Below are positions 18,056-27,506 of a stretch of 64,000 nt of DNA, piece after piece. The DNA is taken from the NCBI GenBank assembly GCA_964575895.1, contig CAZNTE010000014.1, forward strand, positions 5,313-69,312, in the 5' to 3' direction. The DNA is from Gudongella sp964575895. GTDB lineage: Bacteria; Bacillota; Clostridia; Tissierellales; Tissierellaceae. Within the stretch, counting starts at the first letter, position 1. The number at the start of each line of letters is the position of its first letter. The notes under the pieces are model-generated. The model worked only from the letters and a program-made list of their open reading frames with translations, was not told the origin of the DNA and searched no databases. Position numbers and translations under genes: made by a program.

Positions 18056-19336
18056 TTAATTTTCTGTATTTACTCTGACTATTCCAGTAAGAAGTAATTG
18101 CATAAGACCTTTCTTTTGTAGTTTTAGAGCTTCTAATTCTTGCACTAGAAGAGAGATTTCTTTTGTACAATGATGTAAAATAGTATCAATTTTATCAATT
18201 TCATCTTTATTATTAGGTAGCCTAACTATAATATTTTCAAAATCACTTATACTTAAGTTCTTTCTAACTACACTTGCACCTTTTTGGGATATTGAATCAT
18301 AAATAGATATCATATAGTCACTTCTTAACAATGTTCTAAAATAATTCTTTCCTACAATATTGTAATTAATTGTATATACTTTATATGCGGGTGATACTAT
18401 TCCAATGTCAAAATCTGATATATCTATACCGCCAATCCACAGATTCATTGGACTTAGTACTAGTTGTCCCTTTTCTAAAATTTTATATCCTATGTTGTTA
18501 TCACTTGCGATTTGTTTATTAAAATGATCACTTTGTTTAACTATACCATCTTTAGTACATGAAAGTACTTCATATTGATTATTCTCTTTAGTTTTTCTTG
18601 TAATACTTTTAATAATATCTCCCAATCTTACTTCTTTCCAATATTCATCAAATCCTGGCAATCTGACTTCACCAGTTAAAAGCTTCTGCATTAGTCCTTT
18701 TTTCTGCTTTTTCTTCTCTTCTATAAGCTTTTCCTTAAGCTCAATAGCTTTGTCCCAAGTGGAGAGGATGGAGGCTATTTTTTGTTGTTCTGGGAGGGGT
18801 GGCAAAGGGATACTAATATTATTTATTATCTTAAGATTCAGCCCTCCTCTTCCACTATCACCTGATGATAGACTTCTAATTTCTTCATATCGGTATTCCA
18901 AGTTATAGAATAGATAGTAATAATGAGTAGTATTGTTAGTGATTATTGATGCTAAAGATTGATTAGTACACAATTTAATCTTATTAATAGCTACTTTACC
19001 TCGAGTCTTACCTTGTCCTGCTAAAGCTATTAAAACAGAGTTTTCAGGGATCATGCTGGTACTTGAATTTTCATATCCGAGTTTTGTTATCATTCTGTCT
19101 GTCTCAAAAATTATTCTTTTATTGATTTCACCAGAACTCATCCATGGTATATCTCCGTTCCAATAATTATCATACTTAGTACTTGGGGTACCACCAGCTT
19201 TTACATTAATGCTTATATCTTCTATTTTCTTGATTTCCCATTTACTTGGATAAACACCCAATGCGGTAATTCTATACCCATCTAGTTCTTTTTGATTCTT
19301 AATTATGTCCATCTTGTTTTTAATCTCATGTTTCAT
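18056..19336 (-). CDS. hsdS: Type I restriction enzyme, S (specificity) subunit
   Basis: 426 residues with two target-recognition domains separated by coiled-coil conserved regions. First TRD at about 25-190 (VKAGGTPSTKYDNYWNGDIP, typical), first helical spacer with LPEQQKIASILSTWDKAIEL and KKGLMQKLLTGEVRLPGF, second TRD at about 235-370, and a second spacer ending LKLQKKGLMQLLLTG. It sets the bipartite DNA target shared by methylation and restriction. Start ATG follows GGTGGTGAGATT, 11 bases after the hsdM fusion gene. The recognition sequence cannot be read from here. Confidence 0.95.
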   Translation of the reverse strand: MKHEIKNKMDIIKNQKELDGYRITALGVYPSKWEIKKIEDISINVKAGGTPSTKYDNYWNGDIPWMSSGEINKRIIFETDRMITKLGYENSSTSMIPENSVLIALAGQGKTRGKVAINKIKLCTNQSLASIITNNTTHYYYLFYNLEYRYEEIRSLSSGDSGRGGLNLKIINNISIPLPPLPEQQKIASILSTWDKAIELKEKLIEEKKKQKKGLMQKLLTGEVRLPGFDEYWKEVRLGDIIKSITRKTKENNQYEVLSCTKDGIVKQSDHFNKQIASDNNIGYKILEKGQLVLSPMNLWIGGIDISDFDIGIVSPAYKVYTINYNIVGKNYFRTLLRSDYMISIYDSISQKGASVVRKNLSISDFENIIVRLPNNKDEIDKIDTILHHCTKEISLLVQELEALKLQKKGLMQLLLTGIVRVNTEN

Positions 19337-19347
19337 AATCTCACCAC

Positions 19348-21735
19348 CTATAACCCAAGTTCTTCAAGATACTTTTTCATCTGACCTTCAACTTCATTTA
19401 TGTCAGCTTTTATACTCTCAATATTCTCGGCTACTTCTTCCATATCAATCATTTCTTCTTCTTCAAAAGTGTCTACATATCTTGGTATGTTTAAGTTATA
19501 GTCATTATCCTGTATCTCTTTCTTGGTTGCAACATAAGCAAATTTGTCTATATTTTCATAGTTTTCATAGACATCTACAATTCTTTGAATATCTTCTTCT
19601 CTAAGATTATTTTGGTTCTTTCCTTTTTCATAGAATCCATCACCTGAAGAGTCTATAAATAAGACATCATCCTTATTTCTATTTTGTTTAAATACCATTA
19701 TACAAGCAGGTATACCAGTTCCAAAAAACAGATTTGAAGGTAGACCTATTACTGCATCCAGAAGATTCATATCTACAATTTGTTTTCTTATCTTTCCTTC
19801 ACTACTTCCTCTAAATAGTACACCATGAGGGAGTACTACAGCCATTCGTCCACCTTCAGCAAGTGAATGAAGCATATGAAGTACAAATGCATAATCTCCT
19901 TTAGATGTAGGGGGAATTCCCCAGCTAAATCGATTATATGGGTCTAAGGACTCATCCATCTTAAATGTTCTATCATCACCTTCGCCAGCAAAGCCCATAG
20001 CCCACTTATCAAGAGAGAAGGGGGGATTAGCTACAACAACTTGGAATTTCATAAGTTTATCATTTTCTAAATGTAATGGATTGGCAAGGGTATCACCCCA
20101 AGCAATCTTTGCATCATCTATATTGTGTAAGAACATATTCATTCTGCATAGAGAATGGGTTTGACCATTTCTTTCCTGACCATATATTTGTGCTTTTCCT
20201 GATGGTATTTTATTATAGGCTTTGATTAAGAGGGAACCAGATCCACAAGTTGGGTCATATATTCTATCATTCTCTTCAGGTTTAACTAGTCTAGCTAGAA
20301 GTTCTGAAACTTCCGAAGGGGTAAAGAATTCTCCACCTTTTTTCCCAGCATCAGATGCAAAGTTAGATATCATATATTCATAAGCATTTCCTATTACATC
20401 TTCACCTATTAATCTGGAAGGGGATAAATCCAATACACTAAAATCCTCTAGTAAGATCTTTAACATTGCATTTCTTTCCTTAGTGCCCCCAAGAATTGAT
20501 TCAGAGTTAAAATCAATGTTCTTGAATACACCTCTAAGTTTTACCTTGTTTTCTTCTTCGATATTAGCTAAAGCCATGTTTATAATTTCACCGATATTTG
20601 GCTGATTTCTTTTATCATATAAGTAGTCGAAAGTAGCATTATCATTTAGTACAAATCGCTCATTTTTCATTTGTCTTTCTACTCTTTCTAGGTTGTTACT
20701 ATATTTTATTAGTAGAGCTTCTCTGTGCTCCTTGTAAATATCGCTAATATATTTAATAAATAGCATAACTAATACATAGTCTTTATATATTGCAGAATCA
20801 ATTTTACCCCTAAAGGTATCACATGCTCTCCATAGAGTGTTATTTACTTCTTCTTGTGTATAGGTTCCATTTTTAGTCATAATATCTTTGATTTCCTTTC
20901 TAGTGTTATTATTCTTAATTGGTTTACTTTGGATATCAGGTAGCTTATAGTTCATGTATTTACTGTTAAACTCTTTAAGGATACTTAATAATCTATTATC
21001 TAAATAATTAACAGCTTCATCTATTAGAGGAGTAGGCACACCATAATAGGCTTCTGCAATACTTCCTGTTATTGCAGCCAAAGTATCACTATCTCCACCT
21101 ATGGATATGGCATTTCTTATAGCATCTTCAAAACTTGTAGATTCTAGAAAAGCAACCATAGCTTGAGGAACAGTACCTTGACATGATACATCAAAATCAT
21201 AGGTACTTCTGATTTCATCTAAAGAGAAGTCTAAGTCATAGTAGTTATCTACTATATACTCTTTAATTTCTTCCTTACTCTTACCTTGTCTTGCCAAGTA
21301 AATTGCCACTGTAGTTGCTTCTGCTCCTTTAATTCCTTCTGGGTGATTATGAGTTATTTTAGTTACAGATTTGGATAATTGGATTGCTTCATCCACTGAA
21401 TCTGCGACAAATCCACAAGCACTTACTCTCATAGCTGCTCCATTACCATAACTATTATATGGCTCAGGGTTCTCAGAGTAGATCCAGCTAAAGAATGAAC
21501 CTCCGTATCCAGAGTTAGGGTAGAGGTGACCAATTTCCTGAAGAGTTGGAGCTAAAACTTCATCTAATTTTTTGATGTTTTTGTTACTATCTAAGATAGC
21601 TTTAGCAACAGCAATTGTCATTACTGTATCATCAGTAAATTTAGATTTATCTTGGAAAAGCTCAAATTCCTTAGTCTTGATGTTATTCCATTCATAAACA
21701 GAACCGACTATATCACCGATTATTGCTCCTATCAT
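19348..21735 (-). CDS. hsdM: ADP-ribosylglycohydrolase fused to type I methylase (HsdM)
   Basis: 795 residues in one frame. Residues 1-262 are a complete DraG/ARH-type ADP-ribosylglycohydrolase: MIGAIIGDIVGS, FTDDTVMT (D35, D36), NHPEGIKGA, and GGDSDTLAAITG (213-224), the two-Mg acidic ligands. After a linker (about 263-285), residues 286-795 are a full HsdM: N-terminal helical domain, EFFTPSEV, DPTCGSGS (494-501, AdoMet) and NPPF (570-573, N6-adenine catalysis). An in-frame ATG at 20880 (MTKNG) could also give a normal 510-residue HsdM, but no good ribosome binding site precedes it. Start ATG 21735 follows AGGAGGAAGGAAA. HsdM is normally not fused to this enzyme; the glycohydrolase domain closely resembles the separate gene at 46201. 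Function of the fusion is unknown; it may remove ADP-ribose from the complex, DNA or phage-modified proteins. Confidence 0.9.
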   Translation of the reverse strand: MIGAIIGDIVGSVYEWNNIKTKEFELFQDKSKFTDDTVMTIAVAKAILDSNKNIKKLDEVLAPTLQEIGHLYPNSGYGGSFFSWIYSENPEPYNSYGNGAAMRVSACGFVADSVDEAIQLSKSVTKITHNHPEGIKGAEATTVAIYLARQGKSKEEIKEYIVDNYYDLDFSLDEIRSTYDFDVSCQGTVPQAMVAFLESTSFEDAIRNAISIGGDSDTLAAITGSIAEAYYGVPTPLIDEAVNYLDNRLLSILKEFNSKYMNYKLPDIQSKPIKNNNTRKEIKDIMTKNGTYTQEEVNNTLWRACDTFRGKIDSAIYKDYVLVMLFIKYISDIYKEHREALLIKYSNNLERVERQMKNERFVLNDNATFDYLYDKRNQPNIGEIINMALANIEEENKVKLRGVFKNIDFNSESILGGTKERNAMLKILLEDFSVLDLSPSRLIGEDVIGNAYEYMISNFASDAGKKGGEFFTPSEVSELLARLVKPEENDRIYDPTCGSGSLLIKAYNKIPSGKAQIYGQERNGQTHSLCRMNMFLHNIDDAKIAWGDTLANPLHLENDKLMKFQVVVANPPFSLDKWAMGFAGEGDDRTFKMDESLDPYNRFSWGIPPTSKGDYAFVLHMLHSLAEGGRMAVVLPHGVLFRGSSEGKIRKQIVDMNLLDAVIGLPSNLFFGTGIPACIMVFKQNRNKDDVLFIDSSGDGFYEKGKNQNNLREEDIQRIVDVYENYENIDKFAYVATKKEIQDNDYNLNIPRYVDTFEEEEMIDMEEVAENIESIKADINEVEGQMKKYLEELGL

Positions 21736-22031
21736 TTTCCTTCCTCCTGTACAATTATTAGAATCAACGCATCTTAAGATTAATCTATATAAGAGTAAAA
21801 TATACCTAACACTTGTATTTTATCATATGTAATGTTTTTACGATAGCAATTATTCCAGTAATATGGTAAAGTAATAAGTAAAATAGAGCTGAGTAAGACT
21901 ATATTGTTATGTCGACTTTAAATTTGGGAAATATATGATGATTTAGTAGAATTTGCAATATTTATTAGTCTCTGAGGTTATAATTTTATGGGAAAATTCC
22001 TTCATAATACAAACTTTAAGGAGTAGATTTG

Positions 22032-23432
22032 ATGAGTACTATACAACACTGCATTTATAAAAGTCTAAGCAAAAGTAGTGAACTAATACATTATAAAGTT
22101 ATTAGCAAAATAGAAGGTATATATCTTATATTTGGATTATTGGTACTAAGAAGAATGGAGTGTCTGTACATAGATTCTATTATTGAAGAATCTAACTCTG
22201 ACAGATCAGAACTATACAAATATGGGGTCCTAAAGAATTTCTATTATAATGATTCATCTCTCTCAATTAAATCATTATCAACTGATATTAATAATATTGA
22301 ATTAAATTTTGATAGTTACTTAAAGGGCTATCATCCAGAAGTTAGATACTTAGTAGGAGAATTAAACTTATCAACAACAATAAAAAATGCTAAACGAGAA
22401 AATAAGATTTTAAAGGATATATTTAATGAAATAGCAGATATAGACTTGTCCACTAATTCTATAAGTAGGTATTCAATGGATAATGTATTAAAGTTAGTTA
22501 TTCATAAAATTGGCAATTATAGCTTAAATTTAATACCAGCTGATATTGCAGAATTAATTGCTAAGTTAACTCTTGAAAATATTGACGCTGCATATAGTAA
22601 TAAGGAATCTATTATCATTAATGATGATTCCTTTGGGACAGGAGACTTATTAATTGGATTGTTAAATCAACTTAATTATCTAGGTTTTTCTGATGATAGA
22701 ATAATAATTACAGGAATGGAGCCAAGTACTCTTAATTACTCCATTGGTTTATTGAGGATTATTTTATATGGATACGATACAAGTAGACTAATGATAAGGG
22801 ATTGTATAACTAATTACAATAACAGCTGGGAGATGGGTCATACATACTCTGTTATGAAGCCTAAACAGCAATTTCCTAGCTGGATTAAGATTTTCAATAA
22901 AGAAGTGATAAGTGATAATAGGTTTAAAGCTGGAATACCTAAGGATCAGAACTCCTTTTATATGTATCTTCAGCATGTAATATCAACTTTGCCTACTAAA
23001 GATGAAATAAGAAGTAGGGCTTGTCTTTTATCTACACCTTATCCTCTACTAGAAAAGAAAGGAAATAGGAATAACAGTGTTGCAAATATAAGGAAATGGT
23101 TATTGGATAATGATTACCTTGAAGGAATTATAAAGCTTCCAGAAGGATTATTTTATGAATCTAGCATAGTATACTACATATGGATTATAGATAAAAACAA
23201 GAATCTAGAGGCTGATAGCAAGAGATATATAAAATTCTTGGATGCTTCAAGATGTTGTGAAAGAATTAGACCCAATATCTTCTCTAAAACAAATCAATTG
23301 GAGGAAGAGCATATTGAGGAAATTCTAAAGCTTTATACAAGCAAAGAAGAGAATACAAGTCTTAATAAGGTAGATATAAAAGATATTAGTCTAGAAGGAA
23401 GTTGGCTAAGTTATTTTAACTCAATAGATTAG
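22032..23432 (+). CDS. HsdM-like protein with lost catalytic motifs (pseudo-methylase)
   Basis: 466 residues from ATG 22032, 8 bases after AGGAG. The layout follows an N6-DNA methylase: IPADIAELIAKL matches the TPxEVxxLL region, DDSFGTGDLLIGLL (198-211) sits at motif I, GMEPSTLNYSIGLLRIIL corresponds to the GQE-N-T region, and VANIRKWLLDNDYLEGIIKL and LFYESSIVYYIWI match the C-terminal part. The catalytic NPPF is replaced by VMKPKQQ (274-280), and the Asp-Pro-x-Cys of motif I is changed. It is thus probably not a methyltransferase, perhaps an AdoMet- or HsdS-binding decoy or regulator. Divergent from the fusion methylase, 296 bases apart. Confidence 0.7.
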   Translation: MSTIQHCIYKSLSKSSELIHYKVISKIEGIYLIFGLLVLRRMECLYIDSIIEESNSDRSELYKYGVLKNFYYNDSSLSIKSLSTDINNIELNFDSYLKGYHPEVRYLVGELNLSTTIKNAKRENKILKDIFNEIADIDLSTNSISRYSMDNVLKLVIHKIGNYSLNLIPADIAELIAKLTLENIDAAYSNKESIIINDDSFGTGDLLIGLLNQLNYLGFSDDRIIITGMEPSTLNYSIGLLRIILYGYDTSRLMIRDCITNYNNSWEMGHTYSVMKPKQQFPSWIKIFNKEVISDNRFKAGIPKDQNSFYMYLQHVISTLPTKDEIRSRACLLSTPYPLLEKKGNRNNSVANIRKWLLDNDYLEGIIKLPEGLFYESSIVYYIWIIDKNKNLEADSKRYIKFLDASRCCERIRPNIFSKTNQLEEEHIEEILKLYTSKEENTSLNKVDIKDISLEGSWLSYFNSID

Positions 23433-23444
23433 GAGGAGTATAAC

Positions 23445-24209
23445 ATGGAAGGTAATACTAACCTAGAATTTTATGAACTTCTAAGAGATAGCTATAATAG
23501 TGCTAATTTTGAAGAATTAACTAAGTTCCTATCTGAGGATGTCATCTATGAATCCCAATGGGTAATAACACCATTAATTGGGAGAGATAATGTATCCAAA
23601 CATTTAAAAGGAAAAGCAAAAACAATATTAGATCAAAACCACATTACAATAGCTAAAGTCGCAAAACTTATTCAGAATGATATAACCCGCGGTGCAAACT
23701 TGGCATATAATCCAAATGACTATTGTGTTGTAGTGGAACAAAGTGGCAACAGAGTTGTAATATTAATGAAAGTTGAAGATGAAAAAATAACAAGGATAGA
23801 TTTGTGCATGCCACAGTTATTTAAGTACAAACTTGTTGTTTACCCTAATTATATGACTAAGAGAGAAGTACATAATTTTGGAATAGAAGTAGTTTATAAT
23901 CAACTGATTAAAGAAGAATACAAAATTAAAAATGTAGATATTGAGTTAGGGAAGTATCCCCAGATAGTTGCTAGTAAGAATAATAGGAACTACATTATTG
24001 TTGTACATACTGAAATAGCACCATTCTTTGGCAAATTAGAGACTACTCTTAAACAAAAGATAGTAGAATATTCCAAGTCTATACAAGGGGTTCCATGTTT
24101 TGCAAGTGTAAGTATTGGTAGCAGAACAGAGGAAAACTTCAATAAGTCAATTGCAATTAGAGGAGATGGCTTCTATGCAAATTACCAAGGTTTAGAAATG
24201 TTAGGATAG
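23445..24209 (+). CDS. NTF2/SnoaL-like fold protein, function unknown
   Basis: 254 residues. The first 120 (YELLRDSYNSANFEELTKFL, W-V-I-T-P-L-I-G-R-D) have the helix-plus-cone pattern of NTF2-like domains such as SnoaL, which can be small-molecule binding or scaffolding. The C-terminal half (about 140-250) shows alternating strands and helices without a known motif. AGGAGGAGTATAAC precedes the ATG, and only 12 bases separate it from the pseudo-methylase gene, so they are cotranscribed. No catalytic residues recognised. Confidence 0.55.
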   Translation: MEGNTNLEFYELLRDSYNSANFEELTKFLSEDVIYESQWVITPLIGRDNVSKHLKGKAKTILDQNHITIAKVAKLIQNDITRGANLAYNPNDYCVVVEQSGNRVVILMKVEDEKITRIDLCMPQLFKYKLVVYPNYMTKREVHNFGIEVVYNQLIKEEYKIKNVDIELGKYPQIVASKNNRNYIIVVHTEIAPFFGKLETTLKQKIVEYSKSIQGVPCFASVSIGSRTEENFNKSIAIRGDGFYANYQGLEMLG

Positions 24210-24268
24210 TAGAGAAATCAAAAATGGTATGGTAGTTGAGGATGAGGATCTATATTAGGAGGTATGAG

Positions 24269-25090
24269 ATGAAAAAAATTAGACATTTGATAATTGGATT
24301 CATTATTGGAGCTATAACTTTTAGTTTTATACCAGCAGTATCTGAATCTGTAAATGTACTTTTTAATAGCATCAATATTTCAATGAATGGCTCAACTGTT
24401 GCCAACTCAGGTGTAAGCTATAGTTTAAGTGATGGTACAAAAGTGCCTTATAGTATTCTTTATAAAGGAACTACATATCTTCCAATGAGAGAAATAGGAA
24501 GATTAACAGGCAAGGATATAACATGGGATAATGACACTAGAACAGCAGGTATAAATGATACAAATTATTATCCAACAGAAATCGATGAAGACGAAATAGT
24601 TAGTTATACAGACTATAAGGGCTTATTCTACTCAATTAATGGGGAAGGGTTCTATGATGTAAGGGGAGAAGTATCTGACATTATACTAAGAGATGGAGAG
24701 TTCTTCATTAGAATTAAGCCATTGCTTATGATATTAGATTGTGTAGAAGACAATTTTGAAATAATTCCATCTAGTAATCAATTTGTAGATGGAGAAATAA
24801 TTCCTAAATTAAGCAATTATGTCGCTGGAACAGAAAGGATATATACTAGTGCTACTGAATCATATTATGTTTATAAGTTCTTTAGGAGAGATAATCCAAT
24901 AAAGGTATATGAAATTGATTATACTAAAAATGATGACAATGTAATTCTGCATCAGTATGCAGGGTATGTAAAAGCTGACCATTTCTTAAATTTCTTTGGC
25001 GGAAATGAAAACTTTGAGGTTATTTTAGATGAATTTAACAAGTATATACTATTTAATATTAACCCAACTAATATGAAAGGAGATCAGTAA
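24269..25090 (+). CDS. Secreted protein with copper amine oxidase-like N-terminal (stalk) domain
   Basis: About 273 residues from ATG 24269 (GGAGGTATGAG before it; a frame starting at 24236 is less likely). The N-terminus is a signal peptide or anchor (KKIRHLIIGFIIGAITFSFI), followed by ISMNGSTV, then YKGTTYLPMREIGRLTGKDI and WDNDTRTAGI, the classic Firmicute stalk-domain repeat labelled copper amine oxidase N-terminal. No amine oxidase catalytic domain is present. It is presumably outside the membrane. It shares orientation with the proteins before and after it. Confidence 0.75.
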   Translation: MKKIRHLIIGFIIGAITFSFIPAVSESVNVLFNSINISMNGSTVANSGVSYSLSDGTKVPYSILYKGTTYLPMREIGRLTGKDITWDNDTRTAGINDTNYYPTEIDEDEIVSYTDYKGLFYSINGEGFYDVRGEVSDIILRDGEFFIRIKPLLMILDCVEDNFEIIPSSNQFVDGEIIPKLSNYVAGTERIYTSATESYYVYKFFRRDNPIKVYEIDYTKNDDNVILHQYAGYVKADHFLNFFGGNENFEVILDEFNKYILFNINPTNMKGDQ

Positions 25091-25091
25091 T

Positions 25092-25871
25092 ATGGAAATT
25101 CTTATTTTTTTTATAGTGGTAATTATTATTTTTAGCATCTATTCAACACAGCGTAAAAAGGATAAAGGTGACAAATATCAAATGCAAGATGTAAGCATGG
25201 AAAAAGAAAAAGTTGATACTTTGATCAAGAAAAATCAGGAGATAATAGATAAATTGCCAAATGAAAACAAGATTGTATTCTATAGGGGGGGTCATCCTGA
25301 AGTAGATAAACAACTATTTGATGCACATGTTTGGATTGAAAATGGCAAGTTGAACTTCCATCCTGTTGATATAAATAAAGATGTGGATACTTTTTCAGTT
25401 AATCTTGAGGATATTGTTTATTATGCGACAAAAGGTGAAATAAATAAACAAACTCTTGTAAGTGGAGGAGAGGTTAAAGGTGGAGGGAGTTCCATTACAG
25501 GAGCTGCAGTTGGGGGATTAGTAGCAGGACCAGTTGGTGCCGTAATTGGTAGCAGAAAGAAAGTTAAGGGAGATCCAATTAAAACTACAATAGTTACCGA
25601 GGATAGTAGACGAACTTTTATGAATTTCAGTCATCAAAGTTCTATGTATACAATGTACTTTGACTACTATTCATACAGTAAGTTTGTTGAGCTAATACCA
25701 AATAAATCATATGAATATTACAGTAAAGTAGGACAGTATACAAAAGTATTATCAGGAAATTCAAGTGATAATGTAACCAAAATGAAGGAATTAGTTAAAT
25801 TAAGAGAGGAAGGATTAATTACAGAGGAAGAATTTCAGAACAAAAGAGCTAAAATCCTAAGTGGAATCTAG
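25092..25871 (+). CDS. Membrane-anchored protein with C-terminal SHOCT domain
   Basis: 259 residues. One N-terminal transmembrane helix (EILIFFIVVIIIFSIYS), a charged linker, a PH-like or unknown middle with a glycine-rich hydrophobic stretch (ITGAAVGGLVAGPVGAVIG, about 137-155), and a 30-residue SHOCT domain at the end (MKELVKLREEGLITEEEF). SHOCT is a small oligomerisation motif. Follows the stalk protein by 1 base; AAAGGAGATCAGTAAT precedes ATG. Confidence 0.7.
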   Translation: MEILIFFIVVIIIFSIYSTQRKKDKGDKYQMQDVSMEKEKVDTLIKKNQEIIDKLPNENKIVFYRGGHPEVDKQLFDAHVWIENGKLNFHPVDINKDVDTFSVNLEDIVYYATKGEINKQTLVSGGEVKGGGSSITGAAVGGLVAGPVGAVIGSRKKVKGDPIKTTIVTEDSRRTFMNFSHQSSMYTMYFDYYSYSKFVELIPNKSYEYYSKVGQYTKVLSGNSSDNVTKMKELVKLREEGLITEEEFQNKRAKILSGI

Positions 25872-25991
25872 ATAATATCTGACGAATTCAACTGGTAAAG
25901 ATCCTTACTGGGTACACATTTTATTAAATTGCCCTGAGAAAAAGTATCGTTGACTTTTTAATTTAAATACAATCTCTATTGGAGGGATAAA

Positions 25992-26891
25992 ATGAAATTT
26001 CTTAAGTCTTTATCTTCAGTTTTAAGTTATTATTTTGCATGGACCACAGTCTGGACATATAAGGATTGGGCTATAAGTCGCTATATATTTTCTCAGTATG
26101 AGGGTAGTACATACCAGTGGGCATTGGAAGCAAATGAGAGGAGTTTAATGTATGGAGTAGTATTTTTCTTACTATACCTATTGTTCTCTTATTTGCCAAA
26201 CAAGAAGATTAGTTTATTACCATTGGGCATAACTTCTGTAGTATTAGGTGTATCTACAACATTTCAGTATATAGGTTTCTCCCATGAGGGATTGCAAACT
26301 TTAGGAACCATGATTGGAGTAGGATATCTATTACTAGGTCTATTCATTTCTGTTCCAATAGTATCAAAAAGGATTAGATTATCTAAAGCTCAAGGACAGA
26401 AGAATAAAAGCGAGGAACAACTTGTAAGTAATTATAATAAACTAGATGAAGAAATATCAGTTGAGAGTAGAAATAGTACTATTGATCAGGAGAAGACAAC
26501 TTTCCAAAATCCCAATATCAAAGTCTCATATAGAAGGAACCTTACTCCTAAGATGAAATTGGTAATCATAGGAATATTATTTATAGTTGTAGCATCTTTT
26601 ATCTTTTTTAACTTCTTATACTACCCACACAACGGATCCTGGGAAGCAGATTTTTATGGGAGGAAAGTAGTACTTAAGTTGGACAAAGGAGAAGGTGTAA
26701 TAGGAATAAGTTATGACCCAGATCAAAAAGTTATACTTTATGATCCAAATAAAAGGGAAACTACAGTTGGGATAGATGGTAAGACAAATAATATCAGGGT
26801 CAATAAAGATGTCCTGGTAATAGAGATGTCTGGTGTCTACCTAAAGGGATTAGGATTATTAGATGATGACTTATACTTTAAGAAGAAATAG
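25992..26891 (+). CDS. Polytopic membrane protein, unknown
   Basis: 299 residues. Four hydrophobic helices lie in the first 130 residues, then a charged cytoplasmic or external linker (about 130-185), one more helix (LVIIGILFIVVASFIFFNFL, about 190-212), and a beta-rich C-terminal part (about 213-299) with repeated short strands. No family recognised. TGGAGGGATAAA precedes the ATG. It is the last gene before the right repeat of the element. Confidence 0.5.
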   Translation: MKFLKSLSSVLSYYFAWTTVWTYKDWAISRYIFSQYEGSTYQWALEANERSLMYGVVFFLLYLLFSYLPNKKISLLPLGITSVVLGVSTTFQYIGFSHEGLQTLGTMIGVGYLLLGLFISVPIVSKRIRLSKAQGQKNKSEEQLVSNYNKLDEEISVESRNSTIDQEKTTFQNPNIKVSYRRNLTPKMKLVIIGILFIVVASFIFFNFLYYPHNGSWEADFYGRKVVLKLDKGEGVIGISYDPDQKVILYDPNKRETTVGIDGKTNNIRVNKDVLVIEMSGVYLKGLGLLDDDLYFKKK

Positions 26892-26932
26892 TTTAATCTA
26901 AACACAATTGCCTCTAGGTTAGAACTCTATTC

Positions 26933-27171
26933 ATTGACAATCCAGGCCTTATAGGGTACAATAATCTTCGTGGACTGGTGCAACGCTGGTGCAGTAGGAA
27001 TAATATTAGCAGGGATTAAGCAACACTAACTAAGATTTAGCACCCTATCATCAATTTTATCTTATTTTTACAATCGTGTAATTTTGAACATTTTAACACC
27101 AATTAACACAAAATAATACATCTTAATATCATGTACCCATAGCTCAGCTGGATAGAGTAACTGGCTACGAA
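26933..27171 (+). repeat. Right copy of the direct repeat at the element's right end
   Basis: Matches 7625-7864 with scattered substitutions and short replaced blocks (for example at 26947-26952 and 26980-26988), identical over the last 47 bases (27125-27171). It supplies the upstream region and 5' half of the functional tRNA-Arg gene. Confidence 0.88.
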
Positions 27172-27209
27172 CCAGTAGGTCGGGGGTTCGAATCCCTCTG
27201 GGTACACCA
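27133..27209 (+). tRNA. tRNA-Arg (anticodon ACG)
   Basis: 77 bases folding as a normal tRNA: acceptor GTACCCA/TGGGTAC, D arm GCTC/GAGT, anticodon stem ACTGG/CCAGT with loop CTACGAA (ACG), T arm GGGGG TTCGAAT CCCTC, discriminator A and an encoded CCA. The integrative element ends inside this gene at the anticodon loop; the 3' half is original chromosome and the 5' half comes with the element, so the tRNA is rebuilt. Confidence 0.95.
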
Positions 27210-27212
27210 AAT

Positions 27213-27240
27213 AAAACCTTGTCTTTATAGATGAGGTTTT
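27213..27240 (+). terminator. Terminator after tRNA-Arg
   Basis: AAAACCT, a 14-base interval with further partial pairing, AGGTTTT. Four bases after the tRNA end. Confidence 0.6.
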
Positions 27241-27506
27241 CTGACATTTTGATGTATATGCACAATCAAATAATAAAATACTACTAGGCTAATTTCAGAA
27301 AAATGTGAAAACTATATGGAAAAATATTGTATTTATTGTATAATTGAATTATAGTTTTCATTATAAAATTCGATTTTCAAGCACATTAGATTAACACATA
27401 GAAAAATTGGGAAATAATAGATAATTTCTTATATGGATTTAGATGCTATAATTAACCAAAACAGAATCTATAATTATTAGATCGATTTAAGTGTGGAGGC
27501 AATTCT

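Larger units (their letters stand above)
7865..27171. mobile_element. Integrative element inserted in tRNA-Arg(ACG), about 19.3 kb
   Basis: Bounded by direct repeats containing the tRNA 5' half on the left and the complete tRNA on the right. The left end carries integrase, an arm-domain protein, excisionase, reverse transcriptase and a CI-like repressor; the rest carries RadC, HIRAN, a type I restriction-modification operon and several unknown proteins. I see no relaxase, coupling protein, conjugation or phage structural genes, so it is an integrative island or satellite that would need help to move. The crossover lies within the 47 identical bases. The exact left boundary is uncertain because the 240-bp block may itself be element-derived. 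Confidence 0.8.

Noticed and set aside
24236..24268. Longer N-terminus for the stalk-domain protein
   Set aside because: The ATG at 24269 has GGAGG at proper spacing and begins a normal signal sequence; the extra residues would put charges before it.
27068..27265. Reverse frame reading GVPRGIRTPDLLVRSQLLYPAE
   Set aside because: This is the well-known false protein produced by translating the complement of a tRNA gene; the tRNA-Arg is real.
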